A DNA stretch of 64,000 bases from Blastococcus haudaquaticus (GTDB lineage Bacteria > Actinomycetota > Actinomycetes > Mycobacteriales > Geodermatophilaceae), in NCBI RefSeq assembly GCF_900230285.1, contig NZ_OCNK01000004.1:248001-312000 (forward strand). The letters are read 5' to 3'. A program made the position numbers and the translations under genes. Positions 45,042 to 54,023 of the stretch are shown piece by piece. The notes below the pieces were generated by a model that was not told the DNA's origin, searched no databases, and saw only the letters and a program-made list of their open reading frames with translations. Each line of letters opens with the position of its first letter. The first letter of the stretch is position 1.

Positions 45042-46256
45042 TCAGACTCGTTCGACGACGGTGGCGATGCCCATGCCGCCGCCGACGCACAGGGTGGCCA
45101 GGCCGTAGCGCAGGTCGCGCCGCTCGAGCTCGTCGACGAGCGAGCCCAGGATCATCGCGCCGGTGGCGCCCAGCGGGTGCCCCATCGAGATCGCGCCGCC
45201 GTTGACGTTGACCTGCTCGTGGTCGAAGCCGGTGTCGGCCATGAAGCGGAGGACCACGGCGGCGAAGGCCTCGTTCATCTCGACGAGGTCGATGTCGTCG
45301 ACGGTGAGGCCGGCCTTGGCCAGCGCCTTGAAGGTGGCGGGCGCCGGCCCGGTCAGCATGATCACCGGGTCGGCGCCCGACACGGCGGCGCTCAGGATCC
45401 GGGCGCGCGGGGTCAGCCCGTTGCGGGTGCCCGCCTCCTCGGTGCCGACGACGACCAGCGAGGCGCCGTCGACGATGCCGCTGGAGTTGCCGGCGGTGTG
45501 CACGTGGTCGATCCGCTCGACCCAGTGGTACTCGTTCAGCGCGACGGCGTCGAAGCCGCCCATGTCGCCGATGCCGGCGAACGCCGAGGGCAGCCCGGCG
45601 AGCGACTCGACGGTCGTGCCGGGCCGGACCAGCTCGTCGGTGTCGAGCACGACGGTCCCGTTCCGGTCGGTCACCGGGACGACGGAGCGCTCGAAGTAGC
45701 CGTTGGACCACGCTTTCGCGGCCCGGGCGTGGGACTCGGCGGCGTAGGCGTCGACGTCCTCGCGGCTCCAGCCGGCGAGGGTGGCGATCAGGTCGGCGCC
45801 GATGCCCTGGGGCACGAACTTCGTGGCCGACGCGGTCTCCGGGTCCATCGGCCAGGCGCCGCCGTCGGAACCCATGGGCACGCGCGACATCGACTCGACG
45901 CCGCCGGCGAGGACCAGGTCCTCGAAGCCGGAGCGCACCTTCTGCGCGGCCAGGTTGACGGCCTCCAGACCACTCGCGCAGAACCGGTTGATCTGCACGC
46001 CGGCAACGGTGTCGGGCAGTCCGGCGGCGAGCGCAGCGGTCCGCGCGATGACAGCGCCCTGCTCCCCGACCGGCGAGACGACGCCGAGGACGACGTCGTC
46101 CACCAGCGCGGGGTCCAGACCGGGGTTGCGGTCGCGGACCGCGTCGATCAGGCCCGTGGTGAGGCTGATCGGCTTGACCGAGTGGAGCGCACCGGTCTTC
46201 TTGCCCTTGCCGCGCGGCGTGCGCACGGCGTCGTAGATGAACGCCTCGGCTGTCAT
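45042..46256 (-). CDS. fadA: acetyl-CoA C-acyltransferase (thiolase, beta subunit of fatty-acid oxidation complex)
   Basis: 404-aa degradative thiolase. Nucleophile C93 ([12 protein letters not shown]), H360 ([15 protein letters not shown]) and C390 ([10 protein letters not shown]) are all present, along with NEAFA. It cleaves 3-ketoacyl-CoA with CoA. The ATG at 46256 has GAGAGG 6 bases upstream. It lies between the acyl-CoA dehydrogenase and fadB genes in a beta-oxidation operon; the 64-base gap upstream contains copy 2 of the palindromic repeat. Confidence 0.94.
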   Translation of the reverse strand: MTAEAFIYDAVRTPRGKGKKTGALHSVKPISLTTGLIDAVRDRNPGLDPALVDDVVLGVVSPVGEQGAVIARTAALAAGLPDTVAGVQINRFCASGLEAVNLAAQKVRSGFEDLVLAGGVESMSRVPMGSDGGAWPMDPETASATKFVPQGIGADLIATLAGWSREDVDAYAAESHARAAKAWSNGYFERSVVPVTDRNGTVVLDTDELVRPGTTVESLAGLPSAFAGIGDMGGFDAVALNEYHWVERIDHVHTAGNSSGIVDGASLVVVGTEEAGTRNGLTPRARILSAAVSGADPVIMLTGPAPATFKALAKAGLTVDDIDLVEMNEAFAAVVLRFMADTGFDHEQVNVNGGAISMGHPLGATGAMILGSLVDELERRDLRYGLATLCVGGGMGIATVVERV

Positions 46257-46278
46257 GCGGGTCCTCTCGGAATGTTCC

Positions 46279-46307
46279 GGAAGGGCCAAAGTGGCCACTT
46301 CGGCCCT
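46279..46307. repeat. intercistronic palindromic repeat (copy 2)
   Basis: The 24-bp core 46283-46306 (GGGCCAAA...TTCGGCCC around TGGCCA) has one mismatch in the palindrome. The 29-bp unit matches 7095-7123 at 27 positions. As in copy 1, it lies in the gap between two minus-strand genes of one operon. Confidence 0.75.
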
Positions 46308-46320
46308 GGGTGAGTCGGGG

Positions 46321-47463
46321 TCAGACGCCGAGCGAGCGGCCGATGATCTCCTTCATGATCTCGGTCGTCCCGCCGTAGATCGTCTGGATGCGGGAGTCGA
46401 CGAACGCCTTCGCGACCGGGTACTCGAGCATGTAGCCGTAACCCCCGTGCAGCTGCAGGCACCGGTCGATGACGCGCTTCTGCAGCTCCGTCGTCCACCA
46501 CTTCGCCATCGCGGCGTCCTCGACGGTGAACCGGCCGGCGTTGTGCTCGAGGATCGCCTTCTCGAGGTAGGTCTCGGCGATCGACACCTCGGTGTGCATC
46601 TCGGCGAGCTCGAAGCGGGTGTTCTGGAACTTCCCGATCGGCTTGCCGAACGCGGTGCGCTCCTTGCAGTACCCGACGGTCAGGTCGAGCACGATCCGGG
46701 CCGAGGCGACGGCGCCCGCGGCGATCGAGAGCCGCTCCTGCGGCAGGTTCTCCATGAGGTGGAAGAAGCCGTGCCCCTCGGTGCCGAGCAGGTTGGCCGC
46801 CGGCACCCGCACGTCCTCGAAGAACAGCTCGGCGGTGTCCTGCGCCTTGAGGCCGACCTTCTCGAGGTTGCGGCCGCGCTCGAAACCGGGCATCCCCCGC
46901 TCGACGACGAGCAGCGAGAAACCACGGGCGCCGGCCTCGGGATCGGTACGGGCGACGACGATCACCAGGTCGGCGTTGATGCCGTTGGTGATGAACGTCT
47001 TCGACCCGTTGAGCACCCACTCGTCGCCGTCCCGGCGGGCGGTCGTCGTCAGGCCCTGCAGGTCCGACCCGGCGCCCGGCTCGGTCATGGCGATCGCGGT
47101 GATGATCGCGCCGCTGACGACCCCGGGCAGCCAGCGCTGCTTCTGCTCCTCGGTGGTGAGCCCGATCAGGTACGGCGCGACGACGTCGTTCTGCAGCGTG
47201 AACCCCAGGCCGCTGGCCCCGACCCGGCTGATCTCGGCGGAGAGGATCGCGTTGTAGCGGAAGTCCTTGACCCCGCCGCCGCCGTACTCCTCGGGCACGT
47301 CCATGCCGAGCAGGCCCTGCTCACCGGCCCGGAGCCAGACCGACCGGTCGACGACGCCGGCCGCCTCCCAGGCGGCGTGGTGCGGGACGACCTCCGTGGC
47401 CAGGAAATCCCGCAGCATGGCGCGGAACGCTTCGTGGTCGGCCTCGTAGAGCGTGGACTGCAC
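46321..47463 (-). CDS. acyl-CoA dehydrogenase (long-chain type)
   Basis: 380 aa. The middle domain has [22 protein letters not shown] and [10 protein letters not shown]; the C-terminal domain has [38 protein letters not shown]. The MCAD-position Glu is absent (YGGTTEIM), while the long-chain/isovaleryl-type Glu is present in [10 protein letters not shown]. It catalyses the first step of beta-oxidation. The GTG start follows GGAGGG by 5 bases. It is the first gene of acd-fadA-fadB-tetR and divergent from the acyl-CoA ligase gene. Confidence 0.92.
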   Translation of the reverse strand: MQSTLYEADHEAFRAMLRDFLATEVVPHHAAWEAAGVVDRSVWLRAGEQGLLGMDVPEEYGGGGVKDFRYNAILSAEISRVGASGLGFTLQNDVVAPYLIGLTTEEQKQRWLPGVVSGAIITAIAMTEPGAGSDLQGLTTTARRDGDEWVLNGSKTFITNGINADLVIVVARTDPEAGARGFSLLVVERGMPGFERGRNLEKVGLKAQDTAELFFEDVRVPAANLLGTEGHGFFHLMENLPQERLSIAAGAVASARIVLDLTVGYCKERTAFGKPIGKFQNTRFELAEMHTEVSIAETYLEKAILEHNAGRFTVEDAAMAKWWTTELQKRVIDRCLQLHGGYGYMLEYPVAKAFVDSRIQTIYGGTTEIMKEIIGRSLGV

Positions 47464-47518
47464 AGGAACCCTCCGGGGAGCGTGATCGTTCGCGGCCACA
47501 AGGAATGCCGGAAACCTC

Positions 47519-47546
47519 AACATACAGACCATCCGTTCTGTATGTT
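47519..47546. promoter_or_regulatory. 28-bp perfect inverted-repeat operator
   Basis: Arms AACATACAGA (47519-47528) and TCTGTATGTT (47537-47546) are exact complements around an 8-base spacer. It lies midway between the divergent acyl-CoA dehydrogenase (start 47463) and acyl-CoA ligase (start 47589) genes, is AT-rich, and has the size expected for a TetR dimer site. Confidence 0.82.
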
Positions 47547-47588
47547 CGCGACCCAGGTCACAGCGCCGTGCCCACGACAGGAGCCCCC

Positions 47589-49379
<1,791 letters not shown>

Positions 49380-49494
49380 CGCGTCGCGATCCGCCCATGG
49401 GCGTGTCGTCGTCCTCGCGGTATCGCAGCGATCCTCGCGGTCCACCGCGCGGTCGGCCGCCCGGGGGCGCGGTCGACAGCCGGCGCGCAACCAC

Positions 49495-49540
49495 GACAGC
49501 CACCGTGCAGACCGGCTCCGGCGGTTGCACGGTGGCTGTC
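49495..49540 (+). terminator. hairpin with 15-bp perfect stem downstream of acyl-CoA ligase
   Basis: Arms 49495-49509 (GACAGCCACCGTGCA) and 49526-49540 are exact complements around a 16-base loop, 116 bases after the ligase stop. Probably the transcript end; the distance also allows a 3' regulatory hairpin. Confidence 0.6.
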
Positions 49541-49630
49541 CCGGCGACGGGTGGGGTCGGTGGGACGCGTGCGGTCGACACGTGACCGGCGGTGCTGGCG
49601 TGCGGGGCGTGCGCCTCGGACTCTGGAGGC

Positions 49631-49873
49631 ATGACCAGCGTCTACGCGTACGGAACAGCCCACGCGGTGGTGATGGTCGGCTCCTTCGGCGCCGAGGGCC
49701 TGAAGCCGCGGCAGATCGGCCCGGCACACGCCACCATCGGCCGGGTCAGCGGCCAGAGCCGCAAGGCGCTCTGCGGGGCCTACGTCTCCATCGACGAGCA
49801 GCAGCCGTGGCCGCCGGAGAACCACGACGCCCAGCAGCTCTGCGACGCCTGCGCCGAGCTCGCCGCCCTCTGA
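49631..49873 (+). CDS. small hypothetical protein with Cys residues
   Basis: 80 aa, family not recognised. MTSVYAYGTAHAVVMVGSFG begins with a strand-rich segment, then KPRQIGPAHATIGRVSGQSRKALCGAYVSI. The C-terminus has QQLCDACAEL. Three cysteines (ALCG and C-D-A-C) plus nearby His residues could form a small zinc site. GGAGG is only one base from the ATG, so initiation may be unusual or use another start upstream (49592, 93 aa). Confidence 0.6.
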   Translation: MTSVYAYGTAHAVVMVGSFGAEGLKPRQIGPAHATIGRVSGQSRKALCGAYVSIDEQQPWPPENHDAQQLCDACAELAAL

Positions 49874-49890
49874 CGTAGGCCCGCGGCGTC

Positions 49891-49937
49891 GTCCCTGAGG
49901 CGGACATCCGGCGGCCCGGAATGACCGCCTGAGGGAC
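49891..49937. terminator. imperfect hairpin between convergent genes
   Basis: Arms GTCCCTGAGGCGG (49891-49903) and CCGCCTGAGGGAC (49925-49937) pair with one mismatch. Probable bidirectional terminator. Confidence 0.5.
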
Positions 49938-49973
49938 ACCGCCACCAGCGCAGCGCCCCTCCAGCGGCCCGGC

Positions 49974-50255
49974 TCAGCCGCCGGCGACCGAGGGCAGGAC
50001 CTGGACCTCGGCGCCGTCCGGCACGGGCGCGGCCAGTCCCCCCTGGTAGCGCACGTCGTCGCCGTCGACGTAGACGTTCACGTAGCGGCGCACCGCGCCC
50101 GTCTCGTCACGGATCCGCCGGCCGAGCATGGGGTGCTCGGTGGCGAGCGCGTCCAGCAGATCGGCCAGCGTCCCGCCCCCCGCTTCGACGTCCACGTGCT
50201 TGGCGCCTCCGGTCAGCGAGGCCAGCGCACCGGGGAGCAGCACCTGCACGCTCAT
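49974..50255 (-). CDS. MoaD/ThiS-family ubiquitin-like sulfur-carrier protein
   Basis: 93-aa beta-grasp protein: strand VQVLLPGALASLTGG, helix TLADLLDALATEHPML, RYVNVYVDGDDVRYQGG, then PDGAEVQVLPSVAGG. It ends exactly in Gly-Gly, as needed for adenylation and thiocarboxylation by an E1-like enzyme. Such proteins donate sulfur in cofactor or metabolite synthesis. No moa, thi or E1-like gene is adjacent; instead it overlaps the stop of the beta-propeller gene as ATGA, so the two are translationally coupled. Confidence 0.9.
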   Translation of the reverse strand: MSVQVLLPGALASLTGGAKHVDVEAGGGTLADLLDALATEHPMLGRRIRDETGAVRRYVNVYVDGDDVRYQGGLAAPVPDGAEVQVLPSVAGG

Positions 50256-51334
50256 GGCAGCCGGGCCGCGCGCACGGTCAGGACGTCGGGCAGGTGGTCG
50301 GCGACCAGCGTGAAGGTGTCGCCCTCGTCCGCGCTCGCGTACACGCAGCCGTCCCGGGTGCCGAAGTAGATCCCGGTGCGCTCGTGGTCGTCGGCGCAGA
50401 ACGCATCCCGCATGACGGCGCTCCAGTTCCCGTCGGGCAGGCCGTCACCGAGCTCGGTCCAGCTGTCGCCGGCGTCGCGCGTGCGGTGGACCCGGAGCCG
50501 GCCGTCCGGGGGCACCCGCTGCATGTCGGCGACCAGCGGGATGACCCAGGCGGTGCCCGGGGTCCGCGGCGAGGAGACGATGGGGAAACCGAAGTCGACC
50601 GGCAGCCCGTCGGCGATCGACGTCCACGCTCTCCCGGCGTCGTCGCTGCGGAAGACGCCGAAGTGGTTCTGCGCGTACAGCCGGTCGGGGTCGCCCGCGT
50701 CGACGGCGACCTTGTGCACGCACTGGCCGTACTCGGGCAGCGGGTCGGGTCCGAAGGTCACCGTGATGCCGCGGTTGCGCGGCTCCCACGACTCGCCGCC
50801 GTCCGGGCTGACGTAGACGCCGCCGGTGCTCATCGCGATCGTCACGCGGTCCGTGGCCTGGTCCGGGAGGATCGTGTGCACGGCCCCTCCCCCTCCGCCG
50901 GGCTCCCAGGTGGGCCGGTGCGGGTGGTCGTGCAGCCCACGCACCAGCTCGAAGGAGCAGCCGCCGTCGCTGCTGCGCCACAGCGAGTGCGGCTCGCACC
51001 CGGCCCAGACGACGTCCGGCCGGTCGGCGCTGTCCGGGCGCAGCTGCCACACGCGGGCCAGGGCGGCGCCGGTGTCCTGCGGGAAGCTGATCGCGCCGTG
51101 GTCGGTCTCGTCCCAGGTGGCGCCGAGGTCGTCGGACCGCATCACGGTGGGCCCCCAGTGCCCGTACTGGATGCCCGCCAGCACCCGCGGGGCCGACCGC
51201 CGGGTGTCGATCGACACGGCGGCGACCTCCTGCGCCAGGAGGTGGGGTGCGCTCACCGTCCAGGTCCGTCGGTCGTCGTCACTGCGGGCGAGCCACAGCC
51301 CCTTGCGCGTCCCGATGGCCAGCAGGTCTGTCAT
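50252..51334 (-). CDS. sialidase-like beta-propeller (BNR-repeat) protein
   Basis: 360 aa, cytoplasmic by sequence (no signal peptide). Several BNR Asp-box motifs (S-x-D-x-G-x-T/S-W) are visible: MRSDDLGATWDE, WRSSDGGCSFE, VSPDGGESWEP, FRSDDAGRAWTS, HRTRDAGDSWTE, ASADEGDTFTL; they mark the blades of a propeller. There is no evidence for sialidase catalytic residues. Function unknown. Translational coupling with a MoaD/ThiS protein suggests the propeller acts with, or is modified by, the sulfur carrier. GGAGGGG lies upstream of the ATG. Confidence 0.85.
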   Translation of the reverse strand: MTDLLAIGTRKGLWLARSDDDRRTWTVSAPHLLAQEVAAVSIDTRRSAPRVLAGIQYGHWGPTVMRSDDLGATWDETDHGAISFPQDTGAALARVWQLRPDSADRPDVVWAGCEPHSLWRSSDGGCSFELVRGLHDHPHRPTWEPGGGGGAVHTILPDQATDRVTIAMSTGGVYVSPDGGESWEPRNRGITVTFGPDPLPEYGQCVHKVAVDAGDPDRLYAQNHFGVFRSDDAGRAWTSIADGLPVDFGFPIVSSPRTPGTAWVIPLVADMQRVPPDGRLRVHRTRDAGDSWTELGDGLPDGNWSAVMRDAFCADDHERTGIYFGTRDGCVYASADEGDTFTLVADHLPDVLTVRAARLP

Positions 51335-51470
51335 GGCGCCCCTCCACGGTCGACGGATCGACGTGAGGGCGACCGTAGGCCCGGATGCCGTCGGGATCGA
51401 CGGCATCCGGCGCGGTGCTCGTGCCCGCGCACGCCCTCACAGGAGGGCAGACCGTGCGGGGCGCCGGAAC

Positions 51471-51887
51471 TCAGCGGCGGGTGGCGCCGCCGTCACCGGG
51501 GTGGTCGGGGTGCGGGACACCGGTGCGCTGCGTGTGCCCGTCCTGCGCCAGGTCGGGGGCCAGCTTCTCGGCCTTGGCCCGCAGCTGGTCGGCCTCGGAG
51601 CGGGCCTCGCCGGCGCGGGCGGCGCGCTCGCGCGCCTCCTGCTCGGCGAGCCGGGTGCGCTCCTCCACCTCGGCGCGCTCGCGGCGGGCACGCGCGGCCT
51701 GTTCCTCGGCGAGCGCCTGCTCCTTCTCCGCCTGGGCGCCACGCAGCTGCGCCTCCTGCAGGTGGTCGCGCGCCTGCTCGCGCTTGCGCAGCTTGCTCAC
51801 CTTGGAGCGCTTGCTGAGGGCGACCGCCAGTGCCAGGAGCACGACGATCGCGACGACGACGATCAGGATGATGACCCAGGTCTCCAC
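51471..51887 (-). CDS. small membrane-anchored coiled-coil protein
   Basis: 138 aa. One N-terminal transmembrane helix (residues 4-24, WVIILIVVVAIVVLLALAVAL) followed by basic residues and a ~80-residue Ala/Glu/Arg coiled coil (EQALAEEQAARARRERAEVEE). The tail (from ~115) is polar and disordered. The basic residues after the helix suggest the coiled coil is in the cytoplasm. Typical small actinobacterial envelope protein; function unknown. Confidence 0.75.
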   Translation of the reverse strand: METWVIILIVVVAIVVLLALAVALSKRSKVSKLRKREQARDHLQEAQLRGAQAEKEQALAEEQAARARRERAEVEERTRLAEQEARERAARAGEARSEADQLRAKAEKLAPDLAQDGHTQRTGVPHPDHPGDGGATRR

Positions 51888-51962
51888 GGCGACCCCTCCT
51901 TCGGAAGCGGGGATCTTGTGCCCGGGAGCCCGAGCGGGGAAACGCCGGGGCGGGTCAGCCGG

Positions 51963-53132
51963 TCACTTCAGCGCGCTGCCGGCCTGCCACTGGTCCCACG
52001 GGATCGTCCAGTCGTCGATGTCGGAGCTGAGCGTGCCGGCGCTGGAGCCGCGGACCTCCACGACGTCGCCCGGGATGGAGAAGTTGAAGAACCAGGCGGC
52101 GCGGTCGGTCGAGAGGTTGATGCAGCCGTGCGACACGTTGCTGTTGCCCTGCTGCGCCACCGACCAGGGGGCCGCATGCACGAACTCACCGCTGTCGGAG
52201 ATGCGGACCGCGTACTCGACCGGCGTGCGGTAGCCGTCCGGGCTGTCGACCGGCACCCCGTAGGTGCTCGAGTCCATGACGCGGTCGCGGTTCATCTCGG
52301 TGACCACGTGCGCGCCGTTGTAGCTCGGGTTGTCCGGGCTCCCGGCGCTCATCGGCCAGCTCTGCACGAGCTGGTCGCCGTCGTAGACCTCCATCGTGTG
52401 GGTGGAGGCGTCGGCGATCGAGACGTGCTTGGCGCCGATGGAGAAGGACACGGTGCGGTTCTTCTCGCCCCAGATGCCCTCGCCGAAGTTCACGCCGTAC
52501 AGGTTGGCGTCCAGGCGCACGTCGGTGTTCGCCGGCCAGTACTGCGACGGCCGGAAGTGCACCTCCGCGTCGTCGACCCAGTTCCACACGCCGTCGGTCG
52601 GGGTGGAGCTGGTGACCACGAGGTGGCTCTCGACGGCGGCCTTGTCGGCCACCGGGTCGTCGAAGTACACCCGGATCGGCATGCCGACGCCGACCGTCTG
52701 GCCGTCCAGGGGGCCGACCGACGGCGTCGAGACAGCGGCCGGGGTGACGGTGGTGAAGGTGGTGGACGCCGAGGTCTCCTCGTCGTCCGCGTTCACCGCC
52801 GAAGCGGTCAGCGTGTACTGGGTGCCGTAGGCCAGCGGGGCCTCGGGCGTCCAGACGGCGGACTCCCCACCCTCCGGCTCGACCGCGGCGCCGGGCACAG
52901 CGGTACCGGCGGCGTCGACCAGCGTGACGCCCGCGAGCTCGCCGTCGGTCACCGCGATCTCGAGCGGGGTCACGGGCGAGACGTCGACCGAGCCGTCGAC
53001 CAGGGCGAGCGACACCTGGGCATCCGGCGCCGGCGCGGCGGACTCCTGCGAGCCACTGCCGGCGTCATCGCCGCTGCACCCCGCCAGGAAGATCATCGCG
53101 CCCGCGGTGATCATGGCTGCTGTCCTGCGCAC
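51963..53132 (-). CDS. L,D-transpeptidase lipoprotein (Ig-like domains + YkuD domain)
   Basis: About 389 aa. N-terminal lipoprotein signal MITAGAMIFLAGC with lipidated Cys about residue 19. Two Ig-like domains (~45-150 and 155-265) resemble the Mycobacterium LdtMt2 layout, followed by the YkuD catalytic domain with SHGCINLSTDRAAWFF containing the nucleophilic Cys and catalytic His. It forms 3-3 cross-links in peptidoglycan on the outer face of the membrane. The GTG at 53132 gives a Lys/Arg-containing n-region; ATG 53114 is possible. Confidence 0.93.
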   Translation of the reverse strand: MRRTAAMITAGAMIFLAGCSGDDAGSGSQESAAPAPDAQVSLALVDGSVDVSPVTPLEIAVTDGELAGVTLVDAAGTAVPGAAVEPEGGESAVWTPEAPLAYGTQYTLTASAVNADDEETSASTTFTTVTPAAVSTPSVGPLDGQTVGVGMPIRVYFDDPVADKAAVESHLVVTSSTPTDGVWNWVDDAEVHFRPSQYWPANTDVRLDANLYGVNFGEGIWGEKNRTVSFSIGAKHVSIADASTHTMEVYDGDQLVQSWPMSAGSPDNPSYNGAHVVTEMNRDRVMDSSTYGVPVDSPDGYRTPVEYAVRISDSGEFVHAAPWSVAQQGNSNVSHGCINLSTDRAAWFFNFSIPGDVVEVRGSSAGTLSSDIDDWTIPWDQWQAGSALK

Positions 53133-53272
53133 GCTGCGCCGTCCTCTCCCCTGGGCCACGGACCGATCGAGGTCCGGGCCGTCCACCTGCGCACCAGTGT
53201 CCACGGCGGCGCAACGAGACGGACGAGTCGAGTGTCACGCCGGGCGCCCGGACCGGCCCGGGGCGGCGCTGG

Positions 53273-53278
53273 TATCGT
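53273..53278 (+). promoter_or_regulatory. possible -10 box for tRNA-Lys
   Basis: TATCGT in GGTATCGTTC, 33 bases before the tRNA, matching the word upstream of tRNA-His (13412-13417). Confidence 0.35.
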
Positions 53279-53310
53279 TCTCCCTCGTCGCCCAGCACGC
53301 CGGGCGACAC

Positions 53311-53383
<73 letters not shown>

Positions 53384-53391
53384 CCCTCTCG

Positions 53392-53423
53392 GAACGGCCC
53401 GGTCCGCGCGGACCGGGCCGTTC
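53392..53423 (+). terminator. terminator hairpin after tRNA-Lys
   Basis: A 14-bp perfect stem (53392-53405 with 53410-53423) with a GCGC loop, 8 bases after the tRNA. Confidence 0.88.
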
Positions 53424-53462
53424 TGCGTTCCGCCATGCATCCGATCGGGCCGCTGCGCACGA

Positions 53463-53711
53463 ATGTCTCTCGTGAGGTCGCTCTCCCCGCAGCAGCACGA
53501 GTGGGTCATCCGTCCCCTGCTCGACGCCGGCGTCGGTCTGGACCACATCCGGGACCTGCTGTTCCGGCTCGGGTTCGAGGCGATCGTCAGCGAGGGCCGG
53601 GGCACCGCAGCCCAGGTGAGCACGCTGGTCAGCGACCAGCCCGGCCACGTGCAGGCGGCCTGGACCGAGGTCATCGACCGGATGATCTCCCTGGACCGGT
53701 CGAACGCCTGA
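53463..53711 (+). CDS. small hypothetical protein, 82 aa
   Basis: Not recognised. Mostly helical: LSPQQHEWVIRPLLDAGVGLDHIRDLLFRLGFEAIVSEG, then VSTLVSDQPGHVQAAWTEVIDRMISLDR. No membrane segment. It follows the tRNA-Lys terminator and ends 6 bases from a convergent regulator gene. The ATG lacks a clear ribosome-binding site. Confidence 0.55.
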   Translation: MSLVRSLSPQQHEWVIRPLLDAGVGLDHIRDLLFRLGFEAIVSEGRGTAAQVSTLVSDQPGHVQAAWTEVIDRMISLDRSNA

Positions 53712-53717
53712 CGGCGG

Positions 53718-54014
53718 TCAGCCCTCTTCGCGCCGCACCAGGCGCAGGTGCGGCCGGGTGGTGATGCTGTCCCGCTCGTCCGGGACCAGCGGCAGACCGG
53801 CCGCTCGGCGCACCCGGTTCTCCGGCACGTCGAGGGCACGCGCCAGGAACTCGGCCATGCCCTCGCTGATGAAGCTGGTGCCGCCGGTACGGGCCATGCG
53901 CTTGAGCGTCTCCGGCGGGATCACCCAGCGGGACAGGCGCGACGCATCGTCCGCCGTCCGGGCGAGCTCCCAGAGACGGCGGCGCACGAGGTCCTGCAGG
54001 TCCTTGTTGACCAT
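53718..54014 (-). CDS. small XRE-like helix-turn-helix protein
   Basis: 98 aa. The central region LSRWVIPPETLKRMARTGGTSFISEGMAEFLARALDVPENRVRRAAGLPLV has the layout of an XRE-type HTH followed by the short helix usual in small repressors. Residual similarity is weak, so DNA binding is probable but not certain. It starts 9 bases after the K+-channel gene stop and may be in that operon. Confidence 0.65.
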   Translation of the reverse strand: MVNKDLQDLVRRRLWELARTADDASRLSRWVIPPETLKRMARTGGTSFISEGMAEFLARALDVPENRVRRAAGLPLVPDERDSITTRPHLRLVRREEG

Positions 54015-54023
54015 CCCAGCAGG

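Noticed and set aside
50252-51334. Functional sialidase
   Set aside because: Only BNR Asp-box repeats are recognisable; there is no signal peptide and the sialidase catalytic Arg/Tyr/Asp set cannot be identified.
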